Below are positions 50,281 to 60,916 of a stretch of 64,000 nt of DNA, piece by piece. The notes below the pieces were generated by a model. The model was not told the DNA's origin, made no database searches, and saw nothing but the letters and a program-made list of their open reading frames with translations. The position numbers and the translations under genes are program-made. Numbering within the stretch: the first letter of the stretch is position 1; every line of letters begins with the position of its first letter. Source of the stretch: Xenoacremonium recifei (taxonomy: Eukaryota; Ascomycota; Sordariomycetes; Hypocreales; Nectriaceae); NCBI GenBank assembly GCA_012184525.1, contig WOFQ01000042.1, positions 124,001-188,000 of the forward strand, written 5' to 3'.

Positions 50281-52767
50281 ATGGTTCCTGAACTGAACGC
50301 TCCTTTGTCTCGCGGGGACGCGGGTGAATCGGGCTTCAAGCCCATTGATCATAATACTATTGATCATCACCCCGATTCGCCGCAAAATAGGGCGGCAAGA
50401 TTCGGACAGCGCATCAAGACAGTGTCCCAGCATATCGCAGGGTTCCTTTTTGTCTTGATCTTTTGCAAAATCGGTCTGTCGTCGATTGGCTATGACGTTT
50501 CCATCTCAATCAACCGCCCAGAGCGGGTTGGCTCTCTCCCGCATGGTGAGAGTCTAGGGTCGTCCTCAAGCTGTAGTCTCTCCGACGCTGCTATGACCAC
50601 AAAGGCTCCGAAAGCAAATGTCTGGGCTCCCATATCCGCCGAGGACAACGCGGCTATCTGGAACTGGCTGCATGATCCTGCACAGGGCTTCAACTTGACC
50701 CTGCCCGCGCACGCCAAGATCAACGACAACCAGGTCTACTGGATAGACACTCTTCACCTAAACAAATCCGATGCCATTACCTTTCTAGATGAAGATGGGC
50801 CTCGACCAGAGACTTACGCCAGAGTCATCCTATATGAAGGTGGTAGGATTGAGCCGGTAGTCCAGGAATACATGGTCGGCCCTCTTCCAGTATGCTCGGA
50901 TACCAAGATGGAAAAGCTGGACTACATCTATAACGGTGGCATGGGCGGCTCGGTGCCATATGACGCCAGAACCTTCGATGCTGCCAGGTTCTCAGCACTA
51001 GACGCCATCTTGGGGCGAATAATGTCCGATATTGCAGACATCACAGATGCACTCTTCGCCGGTGCGCAATACTACGGGGCCAACGATAACCGCTCAACGG
51101 TGGTGCTTAGCTCCACGACACCCGTGTCGCTGGATGGCACCCAAGCGAACGTCCATGTCGTCTTCAACTTCCCTGGTCCAGCGTTGTATTTGCTTCCAAT
51201 CGACTTCTACGTCCTCTTAGACTGTACCGGCACGGACAGCAGTCTTTGGTCTCTTAAGGGCTTCGTCACAAAGGAGCGCTTTTTCGTTGACGCAAACGAG
51301 TTGAGAGAAGCCTTTGAGGCCGGCGAACTCGATCAAGAGTTTGAGCAGCACAAGGACTATGATTGGGCTTTGGTCAAGTACCAGCCCGAGCTAGGAGAAA
51401 GACCCTTGGAAAGCCGGCCAGCACCGCGGAGCATGGAGATTGGCGGCAAGAGATACAAGGTCGATGCCGAGGAAAAGTATGTCGAGTACATGGGATGGTC
51501 ATTTTACGTTTCGCATACAAGGTCTTTGGGCCTCATGTTCTACGATATCCGCTTCAAAGGCGAGAGAATCCTGTACGAGCTCTCCATGCAGGAGGCGGCG
51601 TCTCAGTATGGAGGGTTCCAACCCAAAGCGGCATCTACCGTGTTCCACGATGCATCATTCAGCCTGGGCACCAACATGTTTCCCTTGGTCGAAGGCTTCG
51701 ATTGCCCTTTCGGAAGCACCTTCTGGAATATGACCTTCCACCAAGGCAATCAAACTGTAGTCCATAAGAATGCGATATGCTTGTTTGAGCAAGATCCTGG
51801 ACACCCGCTCTCGCGACATCGCGCAGGGGGTCGTTCCAGTCCAGGGTCGGGCGAGGATCCCTGGGGCTTCGAGAACATCGGCGTTGTCAAGAACGCAGAG
51901 CTCAATGTCAGATATATTGCTACAGTGGGAAACTATGACTACATCTTCAACTATGCCTTTGGTCTCGACGGGTCCATGGACATTTCTGTACGAGCCTCGG
52001 GCTACCTCATGTCGTCGCCCTACTACAAAGACCAGGGCCGGTTCGGTCCACGTATCCAAAGGGCGACACAGGGTTCGATCCACGACCATGTCATCACCTT
52101 CAAAGCCGACTTTGACGTAATCAACTCGACCAACAGCCTACAAAAGACGGTTCTGAAAGCTGTACCGCAGACACAGCCCTGGTTCCCCGAGCTGGGCGAG
52201 TTTGAACAGCTCGAGCTCGACACCAGCATAGTCCAGGAGGAACAGCAATTCAACTGGGCCTCAAACGGCGAAGCTATGTATAGCATCGTGAACCCAAGTG
52301 CATCCAACGTCTGGGGCGAGAAACGAGGCTATCGCATCATCCCCGGGAAATCCAACATGCACCTCACCACTCTAAAGTCGCCGTGGTCACGCCACAACAT
52401 GGCCTTTGCCAAGTCGCATCTCGCTGTGACGCGCCAACACGACACCGAGCCGTTTGCCAACAGCGTGCATAACGCGAACCTGCCGTGGCGGCCGCAGCAG
52501 GACTTCCTCAAGTTTTTTGACGGTGAGAGCATCGACGGGGAGGACCTCGTGGTCTGGTTCAATCTTGGCATGCACCATTTCACGAGAGCCGAGGACGTAC
52601 CTGTGACGCTTTTTTCTGAAGCCGTCAGTAGCATCACTTTTGCGCCGCAGAACTTCTTCGACCGGGCACAGGACGGTGATTTGAAGAATCGAAGGTGGAT
52701 TACACCGAGGGAGGGGACGCGGGAGCTTGTGGTTGAGGATTACGGGGTGGTGTTGCCCAAGTGCTAG
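50281..52767 (+). CDS. Copper amine oxidase, membrane-anchored (topaquinone enzyme)
   Basis: Intronless, 828 residues from ATG 50281. It oxidises primary amines such as putrescine to aldehydes, with ammonia and H2O2. The topaquinone precursor is Tyr552 in TVGNYDY (consensus N-Y-D/E-Y). The catalytic base is Asp457 in FHDASFSLGT, and the copper ligands are His601, His603 (HDH) and His766 (GMHHF). The N-terminus has a ~50-residue polar segment, then a hydrophobic helix at about 51-69 (HIAGFLFVLIFCKIGLSS), so it looks like a type II membrane protein with the catalytic part outside or in the lumen; many fungal relatives are peroxisomal or lack this anchor. Clustered with agmatinase and an MFS permease, it should use putrescine made next door. 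Confidence 0.93.
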   Translation: MVPELNAPLSRGDAGESGFKPIDHNTIDHHPDSPQNRAARFGQRIKTVSQHIAGFLFVLIFCKIGLSSIGYDVSISINRPERVGSLPHGESLGSSSSCSLSDAAMTTKAPKANVWAPISAEDNAAIWNWLHDPAQGFNLTLPAHAKINDNQVYWIDTLHLNKSDAITFLDEDGPRPETYARVILYEGGRIEPVVQEYMVGPLPVCSDTKMEKLDYIYNGGMGGSVPYDARTFDAARFSALDAILGRIMSDIADITDALFAGAQYYGANDNRSTVVLSSTTPVSLDGTQANVHVVFNFPGPALYLLPIDFYVLLDCTGTDSSLWSLKGFVTKERFFVDANELREAFEAGELDQEFEQHKDYDWALVKYQPELGERPLESRPAPRSMEIGGKRYKVDAEEKYVEYMGWSFYVSHTRSLGLMFYDIRFKGERILYELSMQEAASQYGGFQPKAASTVFHDASFSLGTNMFPLVEGFDCPFGSTFWNMTFHQGNQTVVHKNAICLFEQDPGHPLSRHRAGGRSSPGSGEDPWGFENIGVVKNAELNVRYIATVGNYDYIFNYAFGLDGSMDISVRASGYLMSSPYYKDQGRFGPRIQRATQGSIHDHVITFKADFDVINSTNSLQKTVLKAVPQTQPWFPELGEFEQLELDTSIVQEEQQFNWASNGEAMYSIVNPSASNVWGEKRGYRIIPGKSNMHLTTLKSPWSRHNMAFAKSHLAVTRQHDTEPFANSVHNANLPWRPQQDFLKFFDGESIDGEDLVVWFNLGMHHFTRAEDVPVTLFSEAVSSITFAPQNFFDRAQDGDLKNRRWITPREGTRELVVEDYGVVLPKC

Positions 52768-55130
52768 AGCAATCGGCCTTTGAAGCAGAACAGAATTATA
52801 GAAGCATGCTGGAAGAGTTTTTGTTTTTGTTTTCTAAGTGAACCCAGCTAACTCCCAGACTCAATTCCAACTCTTTGCCACCTGTAGACAACACTGTCTG
52901 GCCATATCCTGTCAACGCTGCTGGTGTTTCAGTGTGTTTTCCCTGCACGCGGCGGCAGTCCAGAGCCTTCAATGATGATTGCGACAGTAAGGGCAGAAGC
53001 TGTTCATCTGATAGGGGATGAGTTTCACCTAGAGAGAGCTACAGAATGTGCTTCTCCAGTTGGGCAGCAATTCCGCAAAGCCAACAAGGAGTTCTAAGAG
53101 AAGTTAGGAACATAGCAAGGAAAAGTCGGCTAATCAACCTCTTGTGGCGTAGAAAAAGCCTAGATTATTCGTTTTACTGAGTGTTAATGTATGCTGTGTC
53201 CCTAAGGCCTTCTCAAACCCTCAAAGCGCTGCTTGTACGCTGTCTCCGCGTCGCTGAATCCGCCTTGGCCAATGTATTAACCACAAGGCGAGCCTGGCTT
53301 GACTGTAGGAAGAAGCACTCCTGCCAATCGGTTTATTTGGCGGCTGCGGTTAGTCACAGGTCTTTAAGTTGATAGGTTGCCTGGATTGGAGTGGTGTAAT
53401 ATATTGCGAATATATGAGGAAGGGGGGAGATGACACGAGGCGGCGTATTCACCCCAACCCGATACGCACCTAGAACCGATTCTGAAAAAGTCAGAGACCT
53501 AAAGAGCAACTTATCAGTATGTTTCACGGCCCTACAAGCATTGTCCTCGACGGTATATCTCAATTACATTCTTATCCAACGGACCTCATCCAACCGCCAA
53601 GTTCTAGGTCATGGCCAATAGTATACTCGAGTAGGGAGGAGCCAAGACGTCACGTAGCTCGAGATCAGGATCTTAAGATGCACTAATTACACCTGAGGCC
53701 GAGGAATAACAAGTCTAAATTAGAAAGCTATGGAGTACACGCGGAGAACTGCAGAAGCAATAACTACTAGTGACTTAATATCTCCTGATATTAATATATA
53801 TAATGTTGTCATGCATTGTATCTGAACGTTTGAAACCATCGTGACAGGTTGCATCTAGGATCCTCTACGTCAGTGACTTCCTTTATTGCAAACCTGTTGA
53901 TCGAGGCGGATCCTGTGACCTCATTGCCTCGCAAAGCTATCGATCCCGTGTGGAGCTCTGCGTCATCCGCCGGCGGTATGATACGTAGACAGGAACTTCA
54001 CCCTACTTGAGTCGATGGATTCGGTGTAGAATCATCCGTGTGCTATTTACTTCTCTGCCAGGTAATACTGGCCAATATCGGGCAAGATCATTTCCTTGCG
54101 ATAATTCACCAGATCCCACGCGCTGTGAGCATTAGATAGTATGATTATCATAGTAGAGCTTAATAGCAGTACCTGAGGCCCCGAATCTTATACATACTAC
54201 GGGGTTATAGCCAGCAGGCTATTGTCTATGATCCCAAGACTAATCAGTCTAGTAGAAGCCAGTCTAGACAGAGAACTTGGCCATTAAGCCTAACCCCAGA
54301 AACTCAACGTAAAACAATAGTCTGTCCACTACCGGTCTAGACTAAAGTTTTGAGACCTCTGGCCCAGACTGGCCACGCCTGATTGGGAGAAACCAGCATG
54401 GCGGTACGGCACGGTACGGCATGGCACGGCGCGTTTCAGTTCCGTATGGTACAGCAAAGCAGACCACGCCACGTGGCGTCATATCATTGCATTAGACAGC
54501 ACCGCACAATTCAAGGCGAGTTGAGTGTGCATTATACGCAGGGGTATATTCCGTTTTCAGCTTTTCTGACTAATTCATATTTTAGGTTAATTAAGCATAA
54601 ACAATAAACAAAGGGCATCCCCCTAAGAGACTTCTTTTGCATTCAACTGATAATTAAGCTAAGAGAGCTATTGTGTATTAATTGCTAGCTTACGGGATAG
54701 TTTTTATGCATCCTGTAGGAGCAAGGATATATCCCTCAACCAATTATAAGGTCAAGGTCGTAGTCAAAACAAGTTTCTTTCGGCATAAAGGAGAGATAGG
54801 CTACCGATAATTGCCAGGTCCCTCGCAAACGAACTCAGATGGAAGATGGAATGGGGCCCGACTTCCTGCATGCAGGTGAGACAAAAGCTGAATAGGAACC
54901 GAAATGATATGTCATTTGTAGCGGAGGCTCTCCTCCGGATTAAGAGCGTGTTGAAGCCATTGCGGAGTATACTCTTCCCAGATGGCAAGCGAGCCCACAT
55001 CAACGGCATCTACAAGAAATATAAGAAAGACCTCAAGTCTCTCTCTTTCAGGTAATATTCCAGTCTGTATTCACACGTTCACCATCAATAACTCAGGAAT
55101 ATCCTAGCCCATTCGAATCCCATCTTCATC
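52768..55130. other. 2.4-kb gene-poor region
   Basis: No family recognised in any frame. Part (53750-54350) is rich in CTAGAC, CTAGTA and AGTCTAG words. A GGTACGGCAC-type 10-bp near-tandem repeat lies at 54399-54432. An open frame of 69 codons at 54846-55055 (basic, KKYKKDLKSLSFR end) is unsupported. The last ~80 bases are the leader of the secreted protein gene. Confidence 0.4.
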
Positions 55131-55831
55131 ATGAAGGCAGTCTTCTTGTCCCTTCTTACCCTGGCCACGTCGGCTCTTACTGCGCCTGCAGTGGAAGCTA
55201 ACACAGCCATGCGTTCCCACGAAGCCTTCGGAGTCCATGCTCGCTCTACAGAAGCTGATGCACTTACCGAACTTAGCAAACGCTCGGTTTCAACCTCTGC
55301 AGAGTTGATTATCGTCTTGCAGACTTGCAATACCGGTACCACGTCGCAATGTGGCACCGTTGGTAGGTCATCCTCGAAGACTAGAAAGGAAATGGCCTAA
55401 AAAAATTAGACAACCTGATTAAAAAATACAAAAACGGCGGCCTGACAAAAGCCGAATGCGCTGCCCAGGCCATTCCGTGCTTCAAGACTTGCATCAACCT
55501 CCTCAACGTCGTCATCTCGAAGTGCACTGGTACCGGCATTCTCAGTGCAACGGCAGCCGAGATAACTACCATTGCTCAGTTGGTTATTTCTATCGTCACT
55601 ACGCTCCTCAAGACCGTGGCATCCCTTGTTACCGCTTGTGGCCTATTGTCTTCAATTGGTGCTGTTCTCAAGTCTCTCATTGCTGTCATCTGCACTCTTC
55701 TCACTCTTATATGTGGAATTGTTCCGGCGATCGTTTCGATCATTGTTCCGATCCTCACGTCCCTCCTGGCTACCGTCACCGTCTTGGGAGCCTACCTTCT
55801 CCCGCTTATTACTTGCATTGTTGGTCTCTGA
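55131..55831 (+). CDS. Secreted hydrophobic ten-cysteine protein of unknown function
   Basis: Two exons, 55131-55362 and 55410-55831, around a 47-base intron (GTAGGT..TAG). Product 217 residues. A signal peptide is clear (MKAVFLSLLTLATSALTA). A probable Kex2 site, Lys50-Arg51, would remove a pro-segment. The mature part has ten Cys (66, 74, 94, 101, 105, 116, 154, 172, 179, 213), a short polar stretch (DNLIKKYKNGGLTKAEC), then from about 107 a very hydrophobic, helix-prone region rich in Ile, Leu, Val and Thr to the end, which could be two to four membrane or amphipathic helices. No family was recognised. A secreted effector-like, cell-surface or membrane-active protein are all possible. It is isolated between two gene-poor stretches. 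Confidence 0.75.
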
Positions 55832-56737
55832 GAGATTCCATAGCAATTATATATTTGATGGCAATGCTCAGTGCACGGGGCTGACCAATCAACATTACTT
55901 TCTTGAACTTGGGCAACAGAAGTTTCTTATTACGGACTTACAGGTATAGATATAACACGATTTATATACGCAAATTGACTCTGAGCTTATTGGCATAAAT
56001 TTGAAGTGATTCTTGTCTTTGGATTTCACCAAGAAAATATAATAAGCCATCAAGGGAATACCGAGTGACGTGGTCTGGCATTTACGCTTAGTGAGATTAG
56101 CTACATTTATTTGTGTGAGGTCTCAGTCTTGAGAGATCCAAAATCTCAGTCACGATGGTCTAAATTTTGGTGCTCTATCATAACCAAGTGTAACCACTTG
56201 AAGCTGCAACTTCTATCATTGGTAGGGATTGTACGATCATACTCCAGTTCAACTAATAGGTCCGACATCGATACAGCAAGACACGGGGTTCCTGAATAAT
56301 TACTCGTGGTCTGATTAAATGAATCCTACCCTATACCATCACGCTATGCCCTCGCACGAGCCGTAACTCCCACTCTCCTTGGGGAGACTGGACACTCTGC
56401 GGCTCTGCCTAAACCAGCCGCGCCTGGCCATCCCGCTGACGGGTAACAGGCTTTGGGGGTGCGCCTTCGTGCCAATAATATATTAGATGGAGGTCTATTT
56501 ACGTTTTCCACGACATTGCTATGAGCAGGAATCTAAATGGGTGATATCTGCACTTCTACCCCGCTCTACCTTTCTGCTGCCAACGCAGGTCCCGCCCGTT
56601 ATCAGCGTACATGGATAGTAATCGCTCATGTCAATGTGAAGAGTTTCGAGCGAGCGCCAATGCATGATATGCCAGTAGCTCGTTCATGAACACAGAGATC
56701 TCGTGGCAAAATTCAGAAGCGTTCCCCAACCGCCAAG
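55832..56737. other. Intergenic, no gene seen
   Basis: Includes a GC-richer block (56355-56470) with no readable frame of note, and the leader of the FMN enzyme gene. Confidence 0.35.
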
Positions 56738-57986
56738 ATGGCAAAAAAGGTCGCCCCGGTGTTCTGCGTCAACGACATCAAGGAAGAGGCGGCCAAGATA
56801 TTGGAAAAATCCGTTCTAGGTAGGCATCGTGTTCCGGATTGCCCATTTAGAGAGACCTGTAACTTGTCCTGTGCCAGTTCTGACCATGGCTGGCAGAGTT
56901 CTTCAACTCCGGCTCTACTGAACAGACCACCCTGCACGAGAACAGTGCGGCTTTCGCCAAGTATCGCATCCGCCCTCGGGTGTTGCGGGATGTATCTAAT
57001 GCAGATACCAGCGTCACGGTGCTCGGACGCAAGATCGCGTTTCCTCTGAGTGTCTCCCCAGCCGGCATTCAGGCCATGGCTCATCCCGACGGCGAGTTGG
57101 CCACGTCTCGGGCCTGTGCCAGGCGAGGCATCAACATGGGAGTCTCATCTTTCGCCAACTACTCAGTCGAGGACATCGTCCAGGCTGGCATGGAAGTCGG
57201 ACCCATCGGCCATGTAATGCAGTTATACACAATGAAGGATCGTGTACTACAGGAACGCATCATCAAACGAGCTGAGGCGGTTGGGTGCATTGCCATCTTC
57301 CTTACAGCCGATAGCCCTGTCCTCGGAGTCCGTTACAACGAGTGGCGTAACGATTTCCGCACGCCATCCGGCCTGAGCTTTCCCATGTTGGAGAAGACTA
57401 CAGAACAGATCCAGGCGCAAACGCATGACGACGGCTTTGTGGCATTCAACTCTGATGCGCACTCGTGGGCTTACGACATTCCGTGGCTCCGCAGCAAGAC
57501 TAAGATGCAGATCTGGATTAAGGGCGTTTTGACGGCGGAAGATGTCCTGGTCGCCCGTGAGTACGGAGTAGATGGTATCATCGTCAGCAACCACGGGGGA
57601 AGGCAATTAGACGGCACGCCGGCCACAATTGATGCTCTGCCCGAGTGTGTCAGGGCAGCTGATGGTAAGATCCCCGTCCATATTGATGGAGGATTCAGGA
57701 GTGGCCTGGATATTTTCAAGGCCATTGCACTCGGTGCGCAATGCTGTTGGATAGGGCGACCAGTCCTTTGGGGTCTTGCGGTAAGTTGCGGTTGATTTTA
57801 GGATATCATGATCCCATACTAATACTGCAACAGTACAACGGCCGCGAGGGTGTCGAGAAGACGTTAGATATCCTCTACGATGAGTTCAAGCGCGTGATGC
57901 AGTTGGCAGGCTGCAAAAGTGTTTCGGAGATATCCCAAAACTCCCTAGGGATTGCTCGCCCGGATGGTCCTCTTGCGCGTCTTTAG
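56738..57986 (+). CDS. FMN-dependent alpha-hydroxyacid dehydrogenase (lactate/glycolate oxidase type)
   Basis: Three exons: 56738-56819, 56897-57780 and 57834-57986; introns of 77 and 53 bases (the first with a CTGAC branch 15 bases before the acceptor). Product 372 residues, matching the glycolate/lactate oxidase family (PF01070) without a cytochrome b5 domain. Visible features: EFFNSGSTEQTTLHEN, the FMN-binding FPLSVSPAGIQAMAHPDGE region, Tyr/Gln in QLYTMKD, the Lys of IKGVLTAEDV, catalytic His260 in SNHGGRQLDG, and HIDGGFRSG for the FMN phosphate. It oxidises L-2-hydroxyacids (lactate, glycolate or longer) to keto acids, with oxygen or an acceptor, in the cytosol, mitochondria or peroxisome. 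The C-terminal LARL is not a clear peroxisome signal. Confidence 0.9.
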
Positions 57987-58813
57987 TGGGCTTCAAGCAT
58001 TCGCTAGACTCCCTTTCAGATCGATTTTCTACAAATTATACAGATGGAAAACGATAGAAATACAAGATTTATTTCATTTTGTGTTTCGTCTTGAGACCAG
58101 ACGGGGCACTGTTGGCATTAGCTGGCTCTGTCTGAGGGGGAAATGTATAAGCGTCCCAATGAAGAGAAATTCAAGCCTGGTCGAAGGAAGAGGATTAACC
58201 TACGGAAACATAATACAGGATCTTAAACTAGTTCTGTGTTAACGTCAGAGCAGTCCACTCCATTACCTCAGCTCTCAGTTGAACTCGTTCATCAAGATTC
58301 ATTTACACATTACCAGATATAACAAGTTAACTCAAATGACACATCTACCCTCATTATTATTGTATACTTTCCAATCATGGATCTTCCGCGTTGAGAACAG
58401 TCCTTATCCAAGAACACTCCGGCAGGGAACAATCTCGGCCTTCATGACTGGGGGTGCTGAGAATGCATAAGAATGAGGCCTGACAATGACCAGGAAGTGC
58501 CCTTAAAGTCATCCAATCGGATGCCAAATGATGGCCGTTGGGCAGCCCTGAGAGCTGATCCGGGTAATTAGGCATCTGTGCAGTCTTCGGGCAGCAACAC
58601 GCAGGGTTGGTTGGGGAAATGCGACTCAGCAGTTCAGGAGATCGTAAAAATCTCATTCTGTGCGTGTCATACAATCATGCCGCATATGCGGAAAGCGAAA
58701 CCCAGCTAATCGTAACAAAGGCATTCAATCTGGTGCCATGCCAATCCCACCTAAAGTGACCGTCCTTCGGAATCCTACAACAAATTCAGAGCTTACTATG
58801 GGCTCAGTCATGC
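57987..58813. other. Intergenic, no gene seen
   Basis: Between convergent genes; mixed composition. No supported frame or repeat. Confidence 0.35.
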
Positions 58814-60313
58814 TCACAGGCTGTCTTCCATCACAAGCATACCCAGTCTTCTAGCCACCTCACTCATCCCCGCACTCCTCAATACGAGTGTCTCGACGAA
58901 GTCGCTCTCAGGTCCAATGAACGAATCAGCCATTTCGTTCCCATGCTCATCCTTCAGAGGCTTGATCTTCCCACCGTCGGTCATCACGAACAGAACGCCC
59001 GCTTTTTCCACAAAGTTCATCTTATCGAGGACCACCATGAATGTCTCATAGGGCTCGGTTCGCGCTCTGGCCGGATCTTCGTCGTAGCGACTGATTGGAT
59101 GGAAGCGACGTCGCTCGCCATCTTTCTTGTCTGTATGCATCGCGCCAATTGTAGCATCTGCTTCTGAACGCGATTGCAGCAGCTCTTTGTGAAACGGGAT
59201 GATGAAGTTCATACGCGAGTCTGGCGGCATGAAGAACTCGAGGAGGATCGTCTTCGAGGGTGGGAGATGGGGGGCGAGGGAATCTGTGAATATCTTTGCC
59301 ACGGCTTCAAGGCTCGCAGCGTCCTTCGAGGGATCCCGGTGGCCGTAGGGGACAGGGTTGAGGAAGGACGGGTAAATGAGGTAGTGCAAATCTGGCGTCT
59401 GCGGCACAGCCTGGGAGACAGTGGATGATGACACTGCCACGGAGCCGTCTGGCCTGATTTCGACGTTGAATCCCTGCAATGAGAGACCCTTCGCCTTTTC
59501 GAGCAGCTGATCAAAGGCCTGCGGGGTCATCTCATGGGGCGCTCTCGGGCTGCCCTCATCCTCATCCATAGCAAACTCATATTTCCCCGTGTTGAGCAGG
59601 CTCTTCCTGATCAGAGACTCAACGGTGCGCCTCATCGCATACGTGTCCTGGACACGCTGGATTTGCACCGCGACCCTCTCCGGCAGCACGAGGATTTCCT
59701 CCTCAGGCATTCCCACTGACTTGGCCAGCTCGGGGTCGTCCTCCAGACGATACAGCCTGTCCACCTCGGAATTTCGCGGGAATCGCCGGTCGAAGTGGAC
59801 AAAGAAAACGCCGTCAGTGTCGATGTGCCTGGACGAAGGCGGCGGTTGTTTCAGAAGGTTGTCGGTTTCGATGTAGATGAGGAAACCGTACAGCCGAGTA
59901 TCATGAGCACTGAATGCTACTTTTGGGACGTGCTGCTGATGAACGCTCCGCTGGTGTTCAGCCTTATCTGAAACTTCTGGAGTCTTACGGAGCGCGATCT
60001 CGTTGCGCTGGTGGTCGATGCAGGCGAAAACGTCGGGGAAGCCACGGTAGAGATTCCACGAGACATTTTGAATATCGCTGTCATAGTCCAAGTGATTGAT
60101 CAAATTTGAGATGTCGTCGTCGTTGACTGTCACGTCACCCTGCACGTAGATTTGCAAGATGAAGGGTGGTGGTTCAGAAGGCGGCGAAGTTGGATATCTC
60201 CGCGTGATGCCTGTTGATTTGGACCATGTATGATCCCGGAAGGTTTCGCGCTCCAGAGCCACAGGCCCGAGTCTAGCAGATTGTTCCGTTCTCATGTTGT
60301 ATTGTGGAATCAC
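58814..60313 (-). CDS. Unrecognised fungal protein, 499 residues
   Basis: A long single open frame with strong coding character, likely cytosolic: no signal peptide and no membrane segment. The first ~45 residues are polar and Ser/Pro-rich (YPTSPPSEPPP). A folded part follows from FILQIYVQGDVTVNDDDISN, with a beta-rich segment around FACIDHQRNEIALRK and another around YGFLIYIETDN, and a helical region with LPERVAVQIQRVQDTY. The C-terminal third contains ILLEFFMPPDSRMNF and TFMVVLDKMNFVEKAGVLFV. No family or catalytic motif was recognised. Start could be ATG 60313 or the in-frame ATG 60295; the difference is six residues. Neighbours give no clear hint. Confidence 0.75.
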   Translation of the reverse strand: MIPQYNMRTEQSARLGPVALERETFRDHTWSKSTGITRRYPTSPPSEPPPFILQIYVQGDVTVNDDDISNLINHLDYDSDIQNVSWNLYRGFPDVFACIDHQRNEIALRKTPEVSDKAEHQRSVHQQHVPKVAFSAHDTRLYGFLIYIETDNLLKQPPPSSRHIDTDGVFFVHFDRRFPRNSEVDRLYRLEDDPELAKSVGMPEEEILVLPERVAVQIQRVQDTYAMRRTVESLIRKSLLNTGKYEFAMDEDEGSPRAPHEMTPQAFDQLLEKAKGLSLQGFNVEIRPDGSVAVSSSTVSQAVPQTPDLHYLIYPSFLNPVPYGHRDPSKDAASLEAVAKIFTDSLAPHLPPSKTILLEFFMPPDSRMNFIIPFHKELLQSRSEADATIGAMHTDKKDGERRRFHPISRYDEDPARARTEPYETFMVVLDKMNFVEKAGVLFVMTDGGKIKPLKDEHGNEMADSFIGPESDFVETLVLRSAGMSEVARRLGMLVMEDSL

Positions 60314-60916
60314 CTGTAGAAGTTGGGAGGTATCTTGAGATCTGTGATTGAAAGTGCAGAGATGTTGGGTTGCAAGTGAAGTTGGGGAAGCTGAGTGTTA
60401 TTAACGCCCTTGCTTTGATTTTGAGGCCCGATGGACCCACAGCGATGCGCTGTTTCCTGTTCAAAGGCCGTCGGGTTGTCCTGCAGCATGCAGGTCAGAA
60501 TCCATTCATTGGCCTGCTAAATTGGTAGCCGGCAAAGAGAATGACAACGAATATGCATGTTTGAACGAATGATAATGTAGTTACAATCGGAAATGCCTTT
60601 CATAAAGAAGGCAGGCATATAATTGCTATCGTAGAAGGTTGAGGTCCGCGTAGATTAGTTACTCAGTCAGTGAGTGGCGGTATGCCCGTATGTAAATCTT
60701 GTGCACTGCTACAATTTCAGAGACATACGACATCGATAGAAAATGCAGTGCATTTATGATTTAATCCCTTCTCAAGACAAGTTTCTCGAAGTGCAACAAG
60801 ACATTTATTTGCAAAGAAAACCGCACCGCATTTGCTTTCACCAACCCGTGTTCAGATGGTATCATATATCTCAACCAGATGTTAAACACAAAACCAAGCG
60901 CTTATCCCGCGAGAAT
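60314..60916. other. Intergenic, no gene seen
   Basis: Between tandem minus-strand genes. No supported frame or repeat. Confidence 0.4.

Noticed and set aside
54846..55055. 69-codon basic open frame before the secreted protein gene
   Set aside because: Too short and without homology; it overlaps the expected promoter of the next gene.
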